From Oscillospiraceae bacterium (GTDB lineage Bacteria; Bacillota; Clostridia; Oscillospirales; UBA929), in the NCBI GenBank assembly GCA_031271525.1, contig JAISVO010000020.1:1-8930 (forward strand): DNA of 8,930 bases. Direction: 5' to 3'. Shown here piece after piece: positions 1-6,557 of the stretch. Both the position numbers and the translations under genes were made by a program. The number at the start of each line of letters is the position of its first letter. The stretch's first letter is position 1. Below the pieces are notes generated by a model, which had not been told where the DNA came from, searched no databases, and was given only the letters and a program-made list of their open reading frames with translations.

Positions 1-1029
1 GAAAACCATTACTCGCTGGGCGTCCATTTTATGACCCATGAGCACGCCTCCGCCGAGCACGAGCGGACAGAGATGGAGCTGCAGCTGGCGGCGTTTGAAA
101 AATACGGAATCGACTTGAGTTTCCCGGGGATCAACCACCACACATGGCACTCCAGCGGGGAAGGCCCGGTGCAGACATACTCGGTGCAGGCCGAAGCGGG
201 GATGCTCTGGAACTCCGGCGCGAAGGTGCCGGGGAGCGACCGTCAGCCGGGGCCCGAGACCGTGCTGTCCCTCCCCTACTACCTCGACACCGACGGCGGG
301 ACTATCCTGATGCTGAACGTACCCACCCTGTTCGTCAGCGACAACTACACATGGCTCTCGGCCACCGGACGGAGCGAAGCCCCGATCTGCGCCTACTACC
401 ACTGCGACAATATGTATAAGGACGCCGAACGCAAAGAAGCGGATATCCAGACGTTTGCCGCCTACGCCCGGCGGTTCCGGTATAACCCTGTGACGGAAGA
501 ACAGCTTGTCAAGACGGTCGCTGCGGCGTACAATATGGACTTGACCGTGACGGGCGAAACGGACGGGTCGGGGCTTCGCTTTGAGGCCAAACCCGGCGCG
601 GGGGGGAATCCGCTGCTCGACCCGGAGTACGAACAGAGCGTCGGGTTGAAGATCACCTTCTCGGACGATATCATGAGCTTTGACGTGTCGGTGGACGCCG
701 ACGTGTTCAATTGGTTCAACGGCTCCCTCTATGTCGGCTTGAACCGCCCCGTGACAATCACCGGCGCCGACACCCCGGAGGAGACGGCGCACATCACCCG
801 GATCAACCTTCCCGCCGAGGTGGAGACAAGCGAAAGCGGGGCGACCGTCAGCTTCTTGGAGGGCGGGATGATGCAGGTGGCGGTGGACGACGGCTTATGC
901 CGCACCTTCTCGGAGGGCTGGACGACCCGGGTCACCACCGAGGGAACGGTATTCACCAAATTCGGGGACCCGGGCAGCCTTGAGCTGCATTGGGACGAAG
1001 CCGACCGGTACGGCGAAAAAACCAACTAG
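1..1029 (+). CDS. 3' part of an unassigned, possibly carbohydrate-active envelope protein (5' end outside window)
   Basis: The frame is open from base 1, so the gene begins upstream; the Met at 31 is only the first internal one. The visible 342 residues start with a His-rich stretch (LGVHFMTHEH) followed by a helix and FEKYGIDLSFPGINHHTWH. The HFMTH and HHTWH spacing recalls the metal-binding His motifs of NodB-type polysaccharide deacetylases, but I cannot identify the full motif set. The second half (about residues 180-342) is rich in alternating hydrophobic and polar residues and looks like one or two beta-sandwich modules. No transmembrane segment is visible in this part. It ends 9 bp before the adenylating ligase and is probably co-transcribed with it, so a role on the same extracellular polymer is plausible. 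Function is not established; it could equally be a glycosidase or a binding protein. Confidence 0.6.
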   Translation, partial: ENHYSLGVHFMTHEHASAEHERTEMELQLAAFEKYGIDLSFPGINHHTWHSSGEGPVQTYSVQAEAGMLWNSGAKVPGSDRQPGPETVLSLPYYLDTDGGTILMLNVPTLFVSDNYTWLSATGRSEAPICAYYHCDNMYKDAERKEADIQTFAAYARRFRYNPVTEEQLVKTVAAAYNMDLTVTGETDGSGLRFEAKPGAGGNPLLDPEYEQSVGLKITFSDDIMSFDVSVDADVFNWFNGSLYVGLNRPVTITGADTPEETAHITRINLPAEVETSESGATVSFLEGGMMQVAVDDGLCRTFSEGWTTRVTTEGTVFTKFGDPGSLELHWDEADRYGEKTN

Positions 1030-1038
1030 GAGTATGGT

Positions 1039-2562
1039 ATGCTAAACTCATGCGTAAAGCTTTTGGAGCAGGCGGCGAACCGCCGCCCGGACAAAATCGC
1101 CTTTGAGGACGAGCGGGGCGGGATCACCTTCAAGGAACTGCGGGATCACGCAAAACGTCTCGGCACCCGTCTGCTCAAGCGCCATACGGGAGGAATCCAG
1201 CCGGTACTGGTACTGTTGCCGAGGAGCACCGACGTGATCGTCAGCTTCATGGGGGCGCTGTACAGCGCGAACCCTTACGCGCCGGTGGAAGCCGATATCC
1301 CGGAGGCGCGGCTCGCGAAGCTGATTGAGAACCTCCAACCGGGGCAGATCATCACCGACGCCGAGCACCTCGCGAAGGTGACGCCCTACGCGGGGGACGC
1401 CGCCGTCCACCTCTTCGGCGAGGCGGTTTCCGGGGAAATCGACGAAGGCGCGGTTGCCGGCGCGGTCAACTCGGTCATCGACACCGATCCGGTCTACATC
1501 ATCTACACATCCGGATCCACCGGGATTCCCAAGGGGGTGACGATCCCCCACCGAGGCGTCTTGGATTTTGCCGAGTGGGTAAAGGAGACGTTCCGCTTTG
1601 ATGAGGATACCGTCCTCGCCAATCAGGCCGCTTTCTATTTCGACAACTCAATCTTTGACATCTACGGCGGCCTGCTGAGCTGCGCCACCGTCAAGATTGT
1701 GCCGCAGAGGCTCGTGATGGTCCCCTCCAAGCTGCCCGATTACTTATTTGAGAACGAAGTGACCGCCATCTTCTGGGTCCCCACCGTGATGATCGGGGTG
1801 GCGAACTCCGGCGCACTGTCTTCCCGGAAGCTGCCCAAGCTGAAGACGGTGGCGTTTGCCGGGGAGGTGATGCCGAACCTCCAGCTCAACATCTGGCGGA
1901 GGGAACACCCCGATTGCGTCTACGCCAACCTATACGGCACCACCGAAATCAGCGACGTCTGCACCTACTACATCGCGGACCGTCCCTTTGAAGACAATGA
2001 CCCGCTCCCTATAGGGATCGCCTGCGAGAATACCCGGATGCTGATCCTCAACGAGCAAAATAAACTGTGCGGGCCGGGGGAACAGGGGGAGCTGTGCGTA
2101 GGCGGCTCGGGGGTGGCGCTGGGCTATTGGAACGCGCCGGAGCTGACCGAAAAAGTCTTTATCCAGAACCCGATCAATACCCGGTACGGCGAGCGGATCT
2201 ACCGCACCGGCGACTTGGCCCTTTACAGCGAGGACGGGTTGATCCTGTTCCTCGGGCGGCGGGACAGTCAGGTCAAGGTGCGGGGCAACCGAATCGAGCT
2301 CGGCGAGATTGAGGCGGCGGCGCTCTGCGTCGAGGGGGTCGGGAACGCGTGCGCCCTGTTCGACCCGGAGAAGCAGGAAATCGTACTTTTCGTCGGATCT
2401 GCCGCCGACTATAACCCGCGGAAATTCAATCTGGCGTTGAAACCGTATATCCCGAACTACATGCTGCCCGGGCGGCTGGTGACCCTGCGGGAGCTTCCTC
2501 TCACGGCAAACGGCAAGATCGACCGGGTAACTCTGCGCGATACGTTTATCAACGGAGGCTGA
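1039..2562 (+). CDS. dltA: DltA-like amino acid adenylating ligase (amino acid--carrier protein ligase)
   Basis: This 507-residue protein has the usual DltA length and the ANL-superfamily core motifs in order: the phosphate loop YTSGSTGIPKG (about 156-166), FDNS (201-204), LYGTTE, YRTGDL, GRRDSQVKVRGNRIELGE and NGKIDR, whose Lys493 is the expected adenylation lysine. It should activate an amino acid with ATP and load it on the phosphopantetheine arm of the carrier encoded next. Asp202, equivalent to the Asp that binds the substrate amino group in DltA and NRPS A domains, is present, so the substrate should be an alpha-amino acid. The DltA FCGE motif reads FAGE here (Ala274 in place of the Cys linked to D-Ala selectivity), so the exact substrate is uncertain. 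AGGAG at 1028-1032, 6 nt before ATG, fixes the start. The gene symbol is by homology to the family. Confidence 0.88.
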   Translation: MLNSCVKLLEQAANRRPDKIAFEDERGGITFKELRDHAKRLGTRLLKRHTGGIQPVLVLLPRSTDVIVSFMGALYSANPYAPVEADIPEARLAKLIENLQPGQIITDAEHLAKVTPYAGDAAVHLFGEAVSGEIDEGAVAGAVNSVIDTDPVYIIYTSGSTGIPKGVTIPHRGVLDFAEWVKETFRFDEDTVLANQAAFYFDNSIFDIYGGLLSCATVKIVPQRLVMVPSKLPDYLFENEVTAIFWVPTVMIGVANSGALSSRKLPKLKTVAFAGEVMPNLQLNIWRREHPDCVYANLYGTTEISDVCTYYIADRPFEDNDPLPIGIACENTRMLILNEQNKLCGPGEQGELCVGGSGVALGYWNAPELTEKVFIQNPINTRYGERIYRTGDLALYSEDGLILFLGRRDSQVKVRGNRIELGEIEAAALCVEGVGNACALFDPEKQEIVLFVGSAADYNPRKFNLALKPYIPNYMLPGRLVTLRELPLTANGKIDRVTLRDTFINGG

Positions 2563-2564
2563 TT

Positions 2565-2804
2565 ATGGACATAACGGCGACCATCCGGGAGTATATCCGG
2601 GAGACATTCGGCATTGGGGACGACCCCGACTTCACCGACGACATCCACCTTTTCGATTACGGGTTTGTCGACTCGCTGGGCGCGATTGAGATCGTCGCCT
2701 TTGTCGAGGAGACGTTTTCCATTGAGATCACCCAAAGGGACTTGACCCTGAAACCGATGAACACCGTCGCGGAAATCGCCGGTGTCGTCGCGGAGAAGAT
2801 ATGA
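2565..2804 (+). CDS. dltC: DltC-like aminoacyl carrier protein
   Basis: This 79-residue acidic protein has the size and layout of a carrier protein. The sequence FVDSLG contains Ser37, the expected 4'-phosphopantetheine attachment site, preceded by an amphipathic helix and followed by IEIVAFVEETFSIEI, typical of helix II of acyl carrier proteins. It should carry the amino acid activated by the preceding ligase as a thioester and present it to the MBOAT membrane enzyme. GGAGG at 2554-2558 lies 6 nt before ATG. The start is 2 nt after the ligase stop, and the stop overlaps the next start as ATGA, so expression is probably coupled. The pairing with a DltA-like ligase and DltB-like MBOAT makes DltC the better call than fatty-acid or polyketide ACP. 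Confidence 0.88.
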   Translation: MDITATIREYIRETFGIGDDPDFTDDIHLFDYGFVDSLGAIEIVAFVEETFSIEITQRDLTLKPMNTVAEIAGVVAEKI

Positions 2805-3256
2805 AGATCCGGGCCGCCGCCGAGGGCGACCGGGAGGCGCTGCTGGCGATGACCGGGAGGATGTATGCGGAGCACGCCGGCTTCCCCTTCACCTTCGACC
2901 CGGCCGCGGCACGCTCTGTGCTGGCGACCCAACTAACGTCGAAGCTCTGCGCCATGTTTATCGCGGAGGACGGCGGCGGCGTCTTTGGCTTTTGCTCGGC
3001 GCAGCTGAAGATGCCCGACCGCCGGTTTACGATGGACGGGCGGCTGGGGCGGATCGCGGACATCTACGTGGAGCCGGACGCCCGGAAGGGCGGCGTCGCC
3101 CGCGCTCTGCTGCGCGCCGCCGAGGACTGGCTCCGGGAACACGGCGCGACCCTGATCGAGTGCGACGTGATGGGGAATAACGCCGCCGGCAACGCGTTCT
3201 GGAGCAAAATGGGGTACGGTGAGCTGGCCGTCCTGCGAAGCAAAAAAATTTTGTAG
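2801..3256 (+). CDS. GNAT-family N-acetyltransferase inside the dlt-like operon
   Basis: This 151-residue single-domain protein has the GNAT fold signatures. A central strand, RIADIYVEP (84-92), is followed by the acetyl-CoA pyrophosphate-binding loop RKGGVA (95-100) and helix, and then the NAFWSKMGY segment (131-139) typical of motif B. It has no signal peptide or membrane segment, so it should act in the cytoplasm. Its start overlaps the carrier stop (ATGA), and the MBOAT gene follows 2 nt after its stop, so it is embedded in the operon rather than inserted. Canonical dlt operons have no such gene. Possible substrates are the aminoacyl group on the carrier, a polymer precursor, or an unrelated amine; the sequence does not decide between these. 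Confidence 0.88.
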   Translation: MKIRAAAEGDREALLAMTGRMYAEHAGFPFTFDPAAARSVLATQLTSKLCAMFIAEDGGGVFGFCSAQLKMPDRRFTMDGRLGRIADIYVEPDARKGGVARALLRAAEDWLREHGATLIECDVMGNNAAGNAFWSKMGYGELAVLRSKKIL

Positions 3257-3258
3257 CT

Positions 3259-4368
3259 ATGTGGTTTTTATCGACCGACACCCTTTTGCTGCTGACGGTG
3301 TTCTCCCTCCTTACCGCCCTTCTGCGGAAAATGGGTGTGCCGCCGTTTTTTCTCCCGCTCGCGGGAGCCGCCGTGTTGACGGTTATCTCCCCTGCCCTAG
3401 CGGCTTTCTCCGTCGTCTACGCCCTGATTGTCTGGCTCCTGACCGCCGCTTTATTCCGCGCTGCGCGGTTTGCCAAACTGCTGATGGGTTTGTTCTGCCT
3501 CCTCGCGGTCTCCCCTCTTTTCGCCGCGCGGCTGTTAACCCTCCCGTTCGCGCTGATCGGCTTCGCCTTCACCATGCTGAAAGCGCTGGACGCATTGTAC
3601 TATGTGTACTACGGCAAGGAGAAGGTAAAGCCGGCGGTTCTTTTCGGTTACCTCCTCTTCCTCCCCGTCTTCACCGCCGGTCCGGTCTTCCGCTACCGCG
3701 ACTTTTTGCATGGATACGAAAACCCCGCGCCGCTGACGGCGGAAGTGCTCCGGGAGAGTATCCTCCGGAGCGTCCGGGGGATGTTCAAGAAGGTCGTGCT
3801 GGTAAGCCTTGCGACCCAGCTCTTCACCCACCTGCGGGGGCTGGAGGGGCGGTGGTTCCTAAGCCTCGGGCTGACCGTCCTGAGCTACGCGATCCTGTAC
3901 CTCGACCTGTCCGGCTACAGCGACATGGCGATCGCCTATTCGGCGGTCTGCGGGTTCAGCGCTCCCGAAAACTTCAAGAAGCCTTGGCTCGCGCCCACCT
4001 GCACCCAGTTCTGGCGGAGCTGGCACGCCTCGGTCAGCGATTTCATCCGGGAGCACATCTACGTGGTCGTCAGCAAGAAGAAACTGACCCCTTTCCACTC
4101 AGGGCTGATTGGCTTTTCGGTGATGGTCATGATGGCGCTCTGGCACGACTTCAACCTTATCTACCTGATCGCGGGCTGCTATAACGGCATCCTCCTGATG
4201 CTCGAAAACTTTGTCGGGAAGACGACGGTGCGCCGGAAGACGACGCCGACTCCCGTATTTTTCCTCCGCTGCACCGCCGTCAACTTCCTGTTCGCGCTGA
4301 ACACGTTGGTATTTACATTGCCGCCGGATGGGATCCTCCCCGTCCTGCGCGGGTTTTTGAGGTGGTGA
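3259..4368 (+). CDS. dltB: DltB-like MBOAT membrane acyltransferase
   Basis: This is a 369-residue polytopic membrane protein with many hydrophobic segments from the N-terminus on. The two MBOAT signatures are present: FWRSWHASVSDFIREHIY with His256, and ALWHDFNLIYL with His296, the expected catalytic histidine. In the DltB model the enzyme takes the amino acid from the carrier thioester on the cytoplasmic face and passes it through a central tunnel to the outside. Upstream is a typical MBOAT stretch around LFLPVFTAGPVFRYRDF. It is somewhat shorter than usual DltB proteins (about 400 residues or more). No Shine-Dalgarno is visible before the ATG and an in-frame stop lies shortly upstream, so translation is probably coupled to the GNAT gene that ends 2 nt earlier. 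Confidence 0.87.
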   Translation: MWFLSTDTLLLLTVFSLLTALLRKMGVPPFFLPLAGAAVLTVISPALAAFSVVYALIVWLLTAALFRAARFAKLLMGLFCLLAVSPLFAARLLTLPFALIGFAFTMLKALDALYYVYYGKEKVKPAVLFGYLLFLPVFTAGPVFRYRDFLHGYENPAPLTAEVLRESILRSVRGMFKKVVLVSLATQLFTHLRGLEGRWFLSLGLTVLSYAILYLDLSGYSDMAIAYSAVCGFSAPENFKKPWLAPTCTQFWRSWHASVSDFIREHIYVVVSKKKLTPFHSGLIGFSVMVMMALWHDFNLIYLIAGCYNGILLMLENFVGKTTVRRKTTPTPVFFLRCTAVNFLFALNTLVFTLPPDGILPVLRGFLRW

Positions 4369-4374
4369 CGAAAT

Positions 4375-5268
4375 ATGGCCGGACTTCTTAAAAAGAGCGG
4401 GTTTCTCCTTATGCTGGCGGTATTTTGCCTTGCCGCCGATATTTTGCTGACAGCGCTTGACCCGGCGGGCACCTCTCCCCTCTTCTACAAAAACGACTTC
4501 GAGAAGGTGCTTCTGGAGAACGGTTCCCGCCGGTTTGAGAGGGTCTTTTACGGCAACTCGGCGGTGACCTCGGCGTACGTCCGGGAGAAAAGCGGCGCCG
4601 ACTACGCCGATATGGGGCTGGACTACGGCGTGATCACCGACATTGTGTCCATTTTGGAGAAGAGGCTGATCGTCATTGAGGACGAGCTGGTCCTCGGGCT
4701 GAATTATAACAACTTTATTGATTCGCTGGACACGAACCCAACCTACCCTTGGCACCGAACGCCTTGGCAGCCCTACCTCTACTTCCAGCGGGACCGGTTC
4801 CTCCCGGTGCTCACGGACGGGTTCTCCCGGTTATTGAAAGGCGAAGGCTTCCTCGGCCCGCGCTATACCGACCTGAAGCGGGCGGTCTACCACGGTGTGA
4901 TGGACGACGAAAAACTGGCCGAGAAGGTCGGCAAGCACCGGGAACTGTTCTTCTGGATGGATACCTCGTACTGCGAAAAGAACCTTTTGGCCTTGGAGAA
5001 GCTGTGCGGTCTTTGCGCGGAGCGCGGGGTGCGGCTCCGGGCGGTCTGGATGCCGTGGAACCCGAAGGTGGACATCCCGCCCTTTGTAACGGCTGTACAA
5101 AACGCAGCCGACGCCGTCTTCACTGAAAACGGCGTCGAGGTGCTGGACATGGTCGGCGCGCTGACGCCCGAACACTTCCATGACATCGGGCACTTGGAGT
5201 ATACCGCCGGCGCGCCGGTGTTTACCGAAATGATCGACCGCTGGCTGAGGGAGGAGCGAACCGAATGA
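4375..5268 (+). CDS. DltD-like SGNH/GDSL-fold envelope protein
   Basis: This 297-residue protein has an N-terminal signal-anchor helix (about residues 8-28: GFLLMLAVFCLAADILLTAL after two Lys). The rest is predicted to be outside the membrane. FYGNSAVTSAY places a candidate nucleophile Ser62 in an SGNH block-I-like context, and DIGHLEYTAG near the C-terminus gives the Asp270-x-x-His273 pair of the catalytic triad. This matches the layout of DltD and AlgX/AlgJ-like proteins, which handle acyl transfer to an extracellular polymer. It is clearly shorter than typical DltD (about 400 residues), so it is a divergent member and the dltD symbol is withheld. It starts 6 nt after the MBOAT stop, with a GAGGTGG element upstream, and its stop overlaps the DltX-like start (ATGA). 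Confidence 0.78.
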   Translation: MAGLLKKSGFLLMLAVFCLAADILLTALDPAGTSPLFYKNDFEKVLLENGSRRFERVFYGNSAVTSAYVREKSGADYADMGLDYGVITDIVSILEKRLIVIEDELVLGLNYNNFIDSLDTNPTYPWHRTPWQPYLYFQRDRFLPVLTDGFSRLLKGEGFLGPRYTDLKRAVYHGVMDDEKLAEKVGKHRELFFWMDTSYCEKNLLALEKLCGLCAERGVRLRAVWMPWNPKVDIPPFVTAVQNAADAVFTENGVEVLDMVGALTPEHFHDIGHLEYTAGAPVFTEMIDRWLREERTE

Positions 5269-5375
5269 AAAAAATCATAGTGACAGGATTGAAGCTGCTT
5301 GCGTATGCGGCGATGCTCGCGGCGATCTGCGTCTTCTTCTCGGGCGGCGGCGCGTTCATCTACGAGGGGTTTTGA
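5265..5375 (+). CDS. dltX: DltX-like membrane microprotein with C-terminal FIYEGF motif
   Basis: This 36-codon ORF starts with ATG in an ATGA overlap with the SGNH gene and is preceded by AGGAG at 5252-5256, 8 nt upstream. It encodes a Lys-containing N-terminus (MKKIIVTGLK), one hydrophobic helix (about residues 11-25) and a Gly-rich turn, and ends exactly at GAFIYEGF. The family DltX proteins are small single-pass proteins whose C-termini carry an FxYxxF-type motif. Published work on DltX, as I recall it, shows the C-terminal Tyr acting as acyl intermediate between DltB and DltD. Tyr33 would be that residue here. Typical DltX is nearer 50 residues, so this is a very short version, and it lies at the end of the operon instead of the start. 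The last 16 nt overlap the convergent XRE gene. Confidence 0.85.
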   Translation: MKKIIVTGLKLLAYAAMLAAICVFFSGGGAFIYEGF

Positions 5376-6292
5376 CCCTTCTCTTCCGACGATTTCCCCA
5401 AGATCAGACGGTCGATCGTGTCCTGTTTTAAGAAGGGCGCGAGGGACTGCATCTCCCGCAGGGTAAGCTTCCGGTCGCAGTTCTCCAAAATGCTGTCCAG
5501 CGAGTCGCAGAACGGCGCGAGGTTCTTCAATAGGCTCCAGTCGGCGTCTTCTTTGGCGAGCGCGTTCTTGACCAGACGGTTCACCGTACGGTTTGGCAGG
5601 AAGGGCGCGAGGGAGACGACTTTCCGCATGTCGGGCTCCGGCTCCATATTCCGCAGCAAGCTGTCCAGTGCTTCCTTCGACGCGAAGGGCGCCATCGCGA
5701 GGACATCCTTCCATGAATCGTCGCCGTCGTCCTTCTTGCCGGTGTGGACGTGGACGATCACCCGGTCGGCGTTACGGGTTTTCTCCCGCGCCTCCTCAAA
5801 GGAATCCCCGATGTCCTCCAGCGAATCCTCAATGTCCTCCAACGCGTCCTCGATGCTGCCCTTGACGGTGTTCATCAGGGGTTTCAATTGTTCGGGAAGA
5901 CCCGCGAGAGCGTTCATCACAGAGCTGCGGATCAATTCGGACAGATCGTTGAGATTGGGCTTCGCCGGTCCGGATTTTTCTTCGGGCTCCTCCGGTTCGT
6001 CTGGTTCCTCTGATTCCTCCGGCTCTTCGGGAATATCCGGTTCATCGGGGTTTTCCAAGCCGGCGAGCGGCAGCGGCGAGTCTTCGGCGGCGGACAGGAT
6101 GCGGTCAACCGTCGTTCCCAACACACGGGCGAGCGACGCCAGCATGGCGATGTCCGGCATCGACTCCCCCCGTTCCCAGTTTGAAACCGCCTGCGGGCTT
6201 AACCCCAGCTTGTCTGCGAGAACGCTTTGCGTAAGCCCTTTGCTCTTGCGTAAGAATTGGATGTAGGTCCCGAGTTTCCTGTTGTCGAACAT
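5360..6292 (-). CDS. XRE-family HTH regulator with acidic Pro/Glu linker and LAPF repeats
   Basis: This 310-residue protein has an N-terminal Cro/CI-type helix-turn-helix (about residues 6-64; LSPQAVSNWERG is the recognition region). It is followed by an acidic Pro/Glu-rich linker (about 80-107) and helical, charged segments (about 115-170). The C-terminal third has four spaced copies of an APF-centred unit starting near residues 198, 227, 257 and 283 (for example SLAPFLKQDTIDRLI). There is no membrane segment. A GTG at 6307 lies in frame upstream, but GGGAGG at 6300-6305 sits 7 nt before the ATG at 6292, so the ATG is the better start. It is convergent with the dlt-like operon, overlapping dltX by 16 nt. 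Targets are unknown; its own upstream palindromes are the obvious candidates. Confidence 0.85.
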   Translation of the reverse strand: MFDNRKLGTYIQFLRKSKGLTQSVLADKLGLSPQAVSNWERGESMPDIAMLASLARVLGTTVDRILSAAEDSPLPLAGLENPDEPDIPEEPEESEEPDEPEEPEEKSGPAKPNLNDLSELIRSSVMNALAGLPEQLKPLMNTVKGSIEDALEDIEDSLEDIGDSFEEAREKTRNADRVIVHVHTGKKDDGDDSWKDVLAMAPFASKEALDSLLRNMEPEPDMRKVVSLAPFLPNRTVNRLVKNALAKEDADWSLLKNLAPFCDSLDSILENCDRKLTLREMQSLAPFLKQDTIDRLILGKSSEEKGQNPS

Positions 6293-6501
6293 AGTAAATC
6301 CTCCCACTTAAATCTGTGAACACCAGCGGCTGATTGAATGCGGTCATCTGCTTTCTTCCCCTTTCCCGCCCCCGGTGTTCGGCGGTTGTTTGATGGATTC
6401 AGCATAACGCCGGGAAGCGCGAAAAGCAATCAAGCCGCCCTTGTTTCCCCTCAAGCGGTTCGGGAGTCGCCGGTCAAGCGGCGCTTGAGGGGCGTGACCC
6501 C
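6293..6501 (-). other. Predicted structured 5' leader of the XRE gene
   Basis: If transcription starts near A6495, as the -10 at 6502-6507 predicts, the XRE mRNA has a leader of about 200 nt. It begins with the large inverted repeat at 6447-6492, carries further TCAAGC/GCTTGA-type elements near 6430, and ends in the GGGAGG ribosome-binding site at 6300-6305. No RNA family was recognised. A second, weaker promoter-like pair (TTGCTT at 6424-6429 and TATGCT at 6401-6406, spacer 17, - strand) could give a shorter leader. Confidence 0.35.
6447..6492. repeat. 11-bp perfect inverted repeat with a nested alternative hairpin
   Basis: CCCCTCAAGCG at 6447-6457 is perfectly complementary to CGCTTGAGGGG at 6482-6492, with 24 nt between. 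Within the loop TCAAGCGG is repeated (6451-6458 and 6474-6481), so the second copy can instead pair with GCTTGA at 6483-6488 as a small competing hairpin. No U-run follows on either strand, so it is not a normal terminator. On the - strand it would begin about 3 nt after the predicted XRE transcription start. Confidence 0.75.
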
Positions 6502-6530
6502 AGTATACACCATAAACCCGCGCCTGTACA
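6502..6530 (-). promoter_or_regulatory. Candidate sigma-A promoter for the XRE gene
   Basis: On the - strand TGTACA (6525-6530) and TATACT (6502-6507) are separated by 17 nt. The -10 matches the consensus at 5 of 6 positions and the -35 at 4 of 6. The predicted start is a purine at about 6495. The -35 hexamer is the exact centre of the palindrome at 6516-6539, so a protein binding there would be expected to block the promoter. Confidence 0.45.
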
Positions 6531-6539
6531 GGCACGGGT
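6516..6539 (-). terminator. Palindromic hairpin, likely terminator of the YqaJ-like gene and possible operator
   Basis: A 24-nt near-perfect palindrome runs from ACCCG at 6516 to CGGGT at 6539, centred on CCTGTACAGG. In - strand RNA the one non-Watson-Crick position is a U-G wobble, giving a 10-bp stem with a GUAC loop followed by UUUAU. In + strand RNA the same position is a C-A mismatch. This asymmetry and the location 18 nt after the stop of the - strand gene at 6558 favour a terminator on that strand. The symmetry and overlap with the XRE -35 also allow an operator role. Confidence 0.55.
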
Positions 6540-6557
6540 ACTCTTATATGATAGCCG

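Noticed and set aside
4099..4755. 218-codon - strand ORF across the MBOAT/SGNH junction
   Set aside because: It is antisense to two genes with clear catalytic motifs. Its composition is the complement of their codons.
5418..6266. Long + strand ORF (282 codons), Ser-rich
   Set aside because: It is antisense to the well-supported XRE gene and its Ser/Gly runs are the complement of the Glu/Pro linker codons. It has no family resemblance and no ribosome-binding site was noted.
6105..6347. Possible upstream overlapping ORF (ATG at 6347, - strand) running into the XRE gene
   Set aside because: A weak purine-rich stretch precedes it, but the product is the XRE gene read in another frame, with no recognisable features. 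Coupled translation cannot be excluded but is not supported.
6308..6557. tRNA or known riboswitch in the region upstream of the XRE gene
   Set aside because: No cloverleaf, T-loop consensus or recognised aptamer core was seen; the inverted repeats are reported on their own terms.
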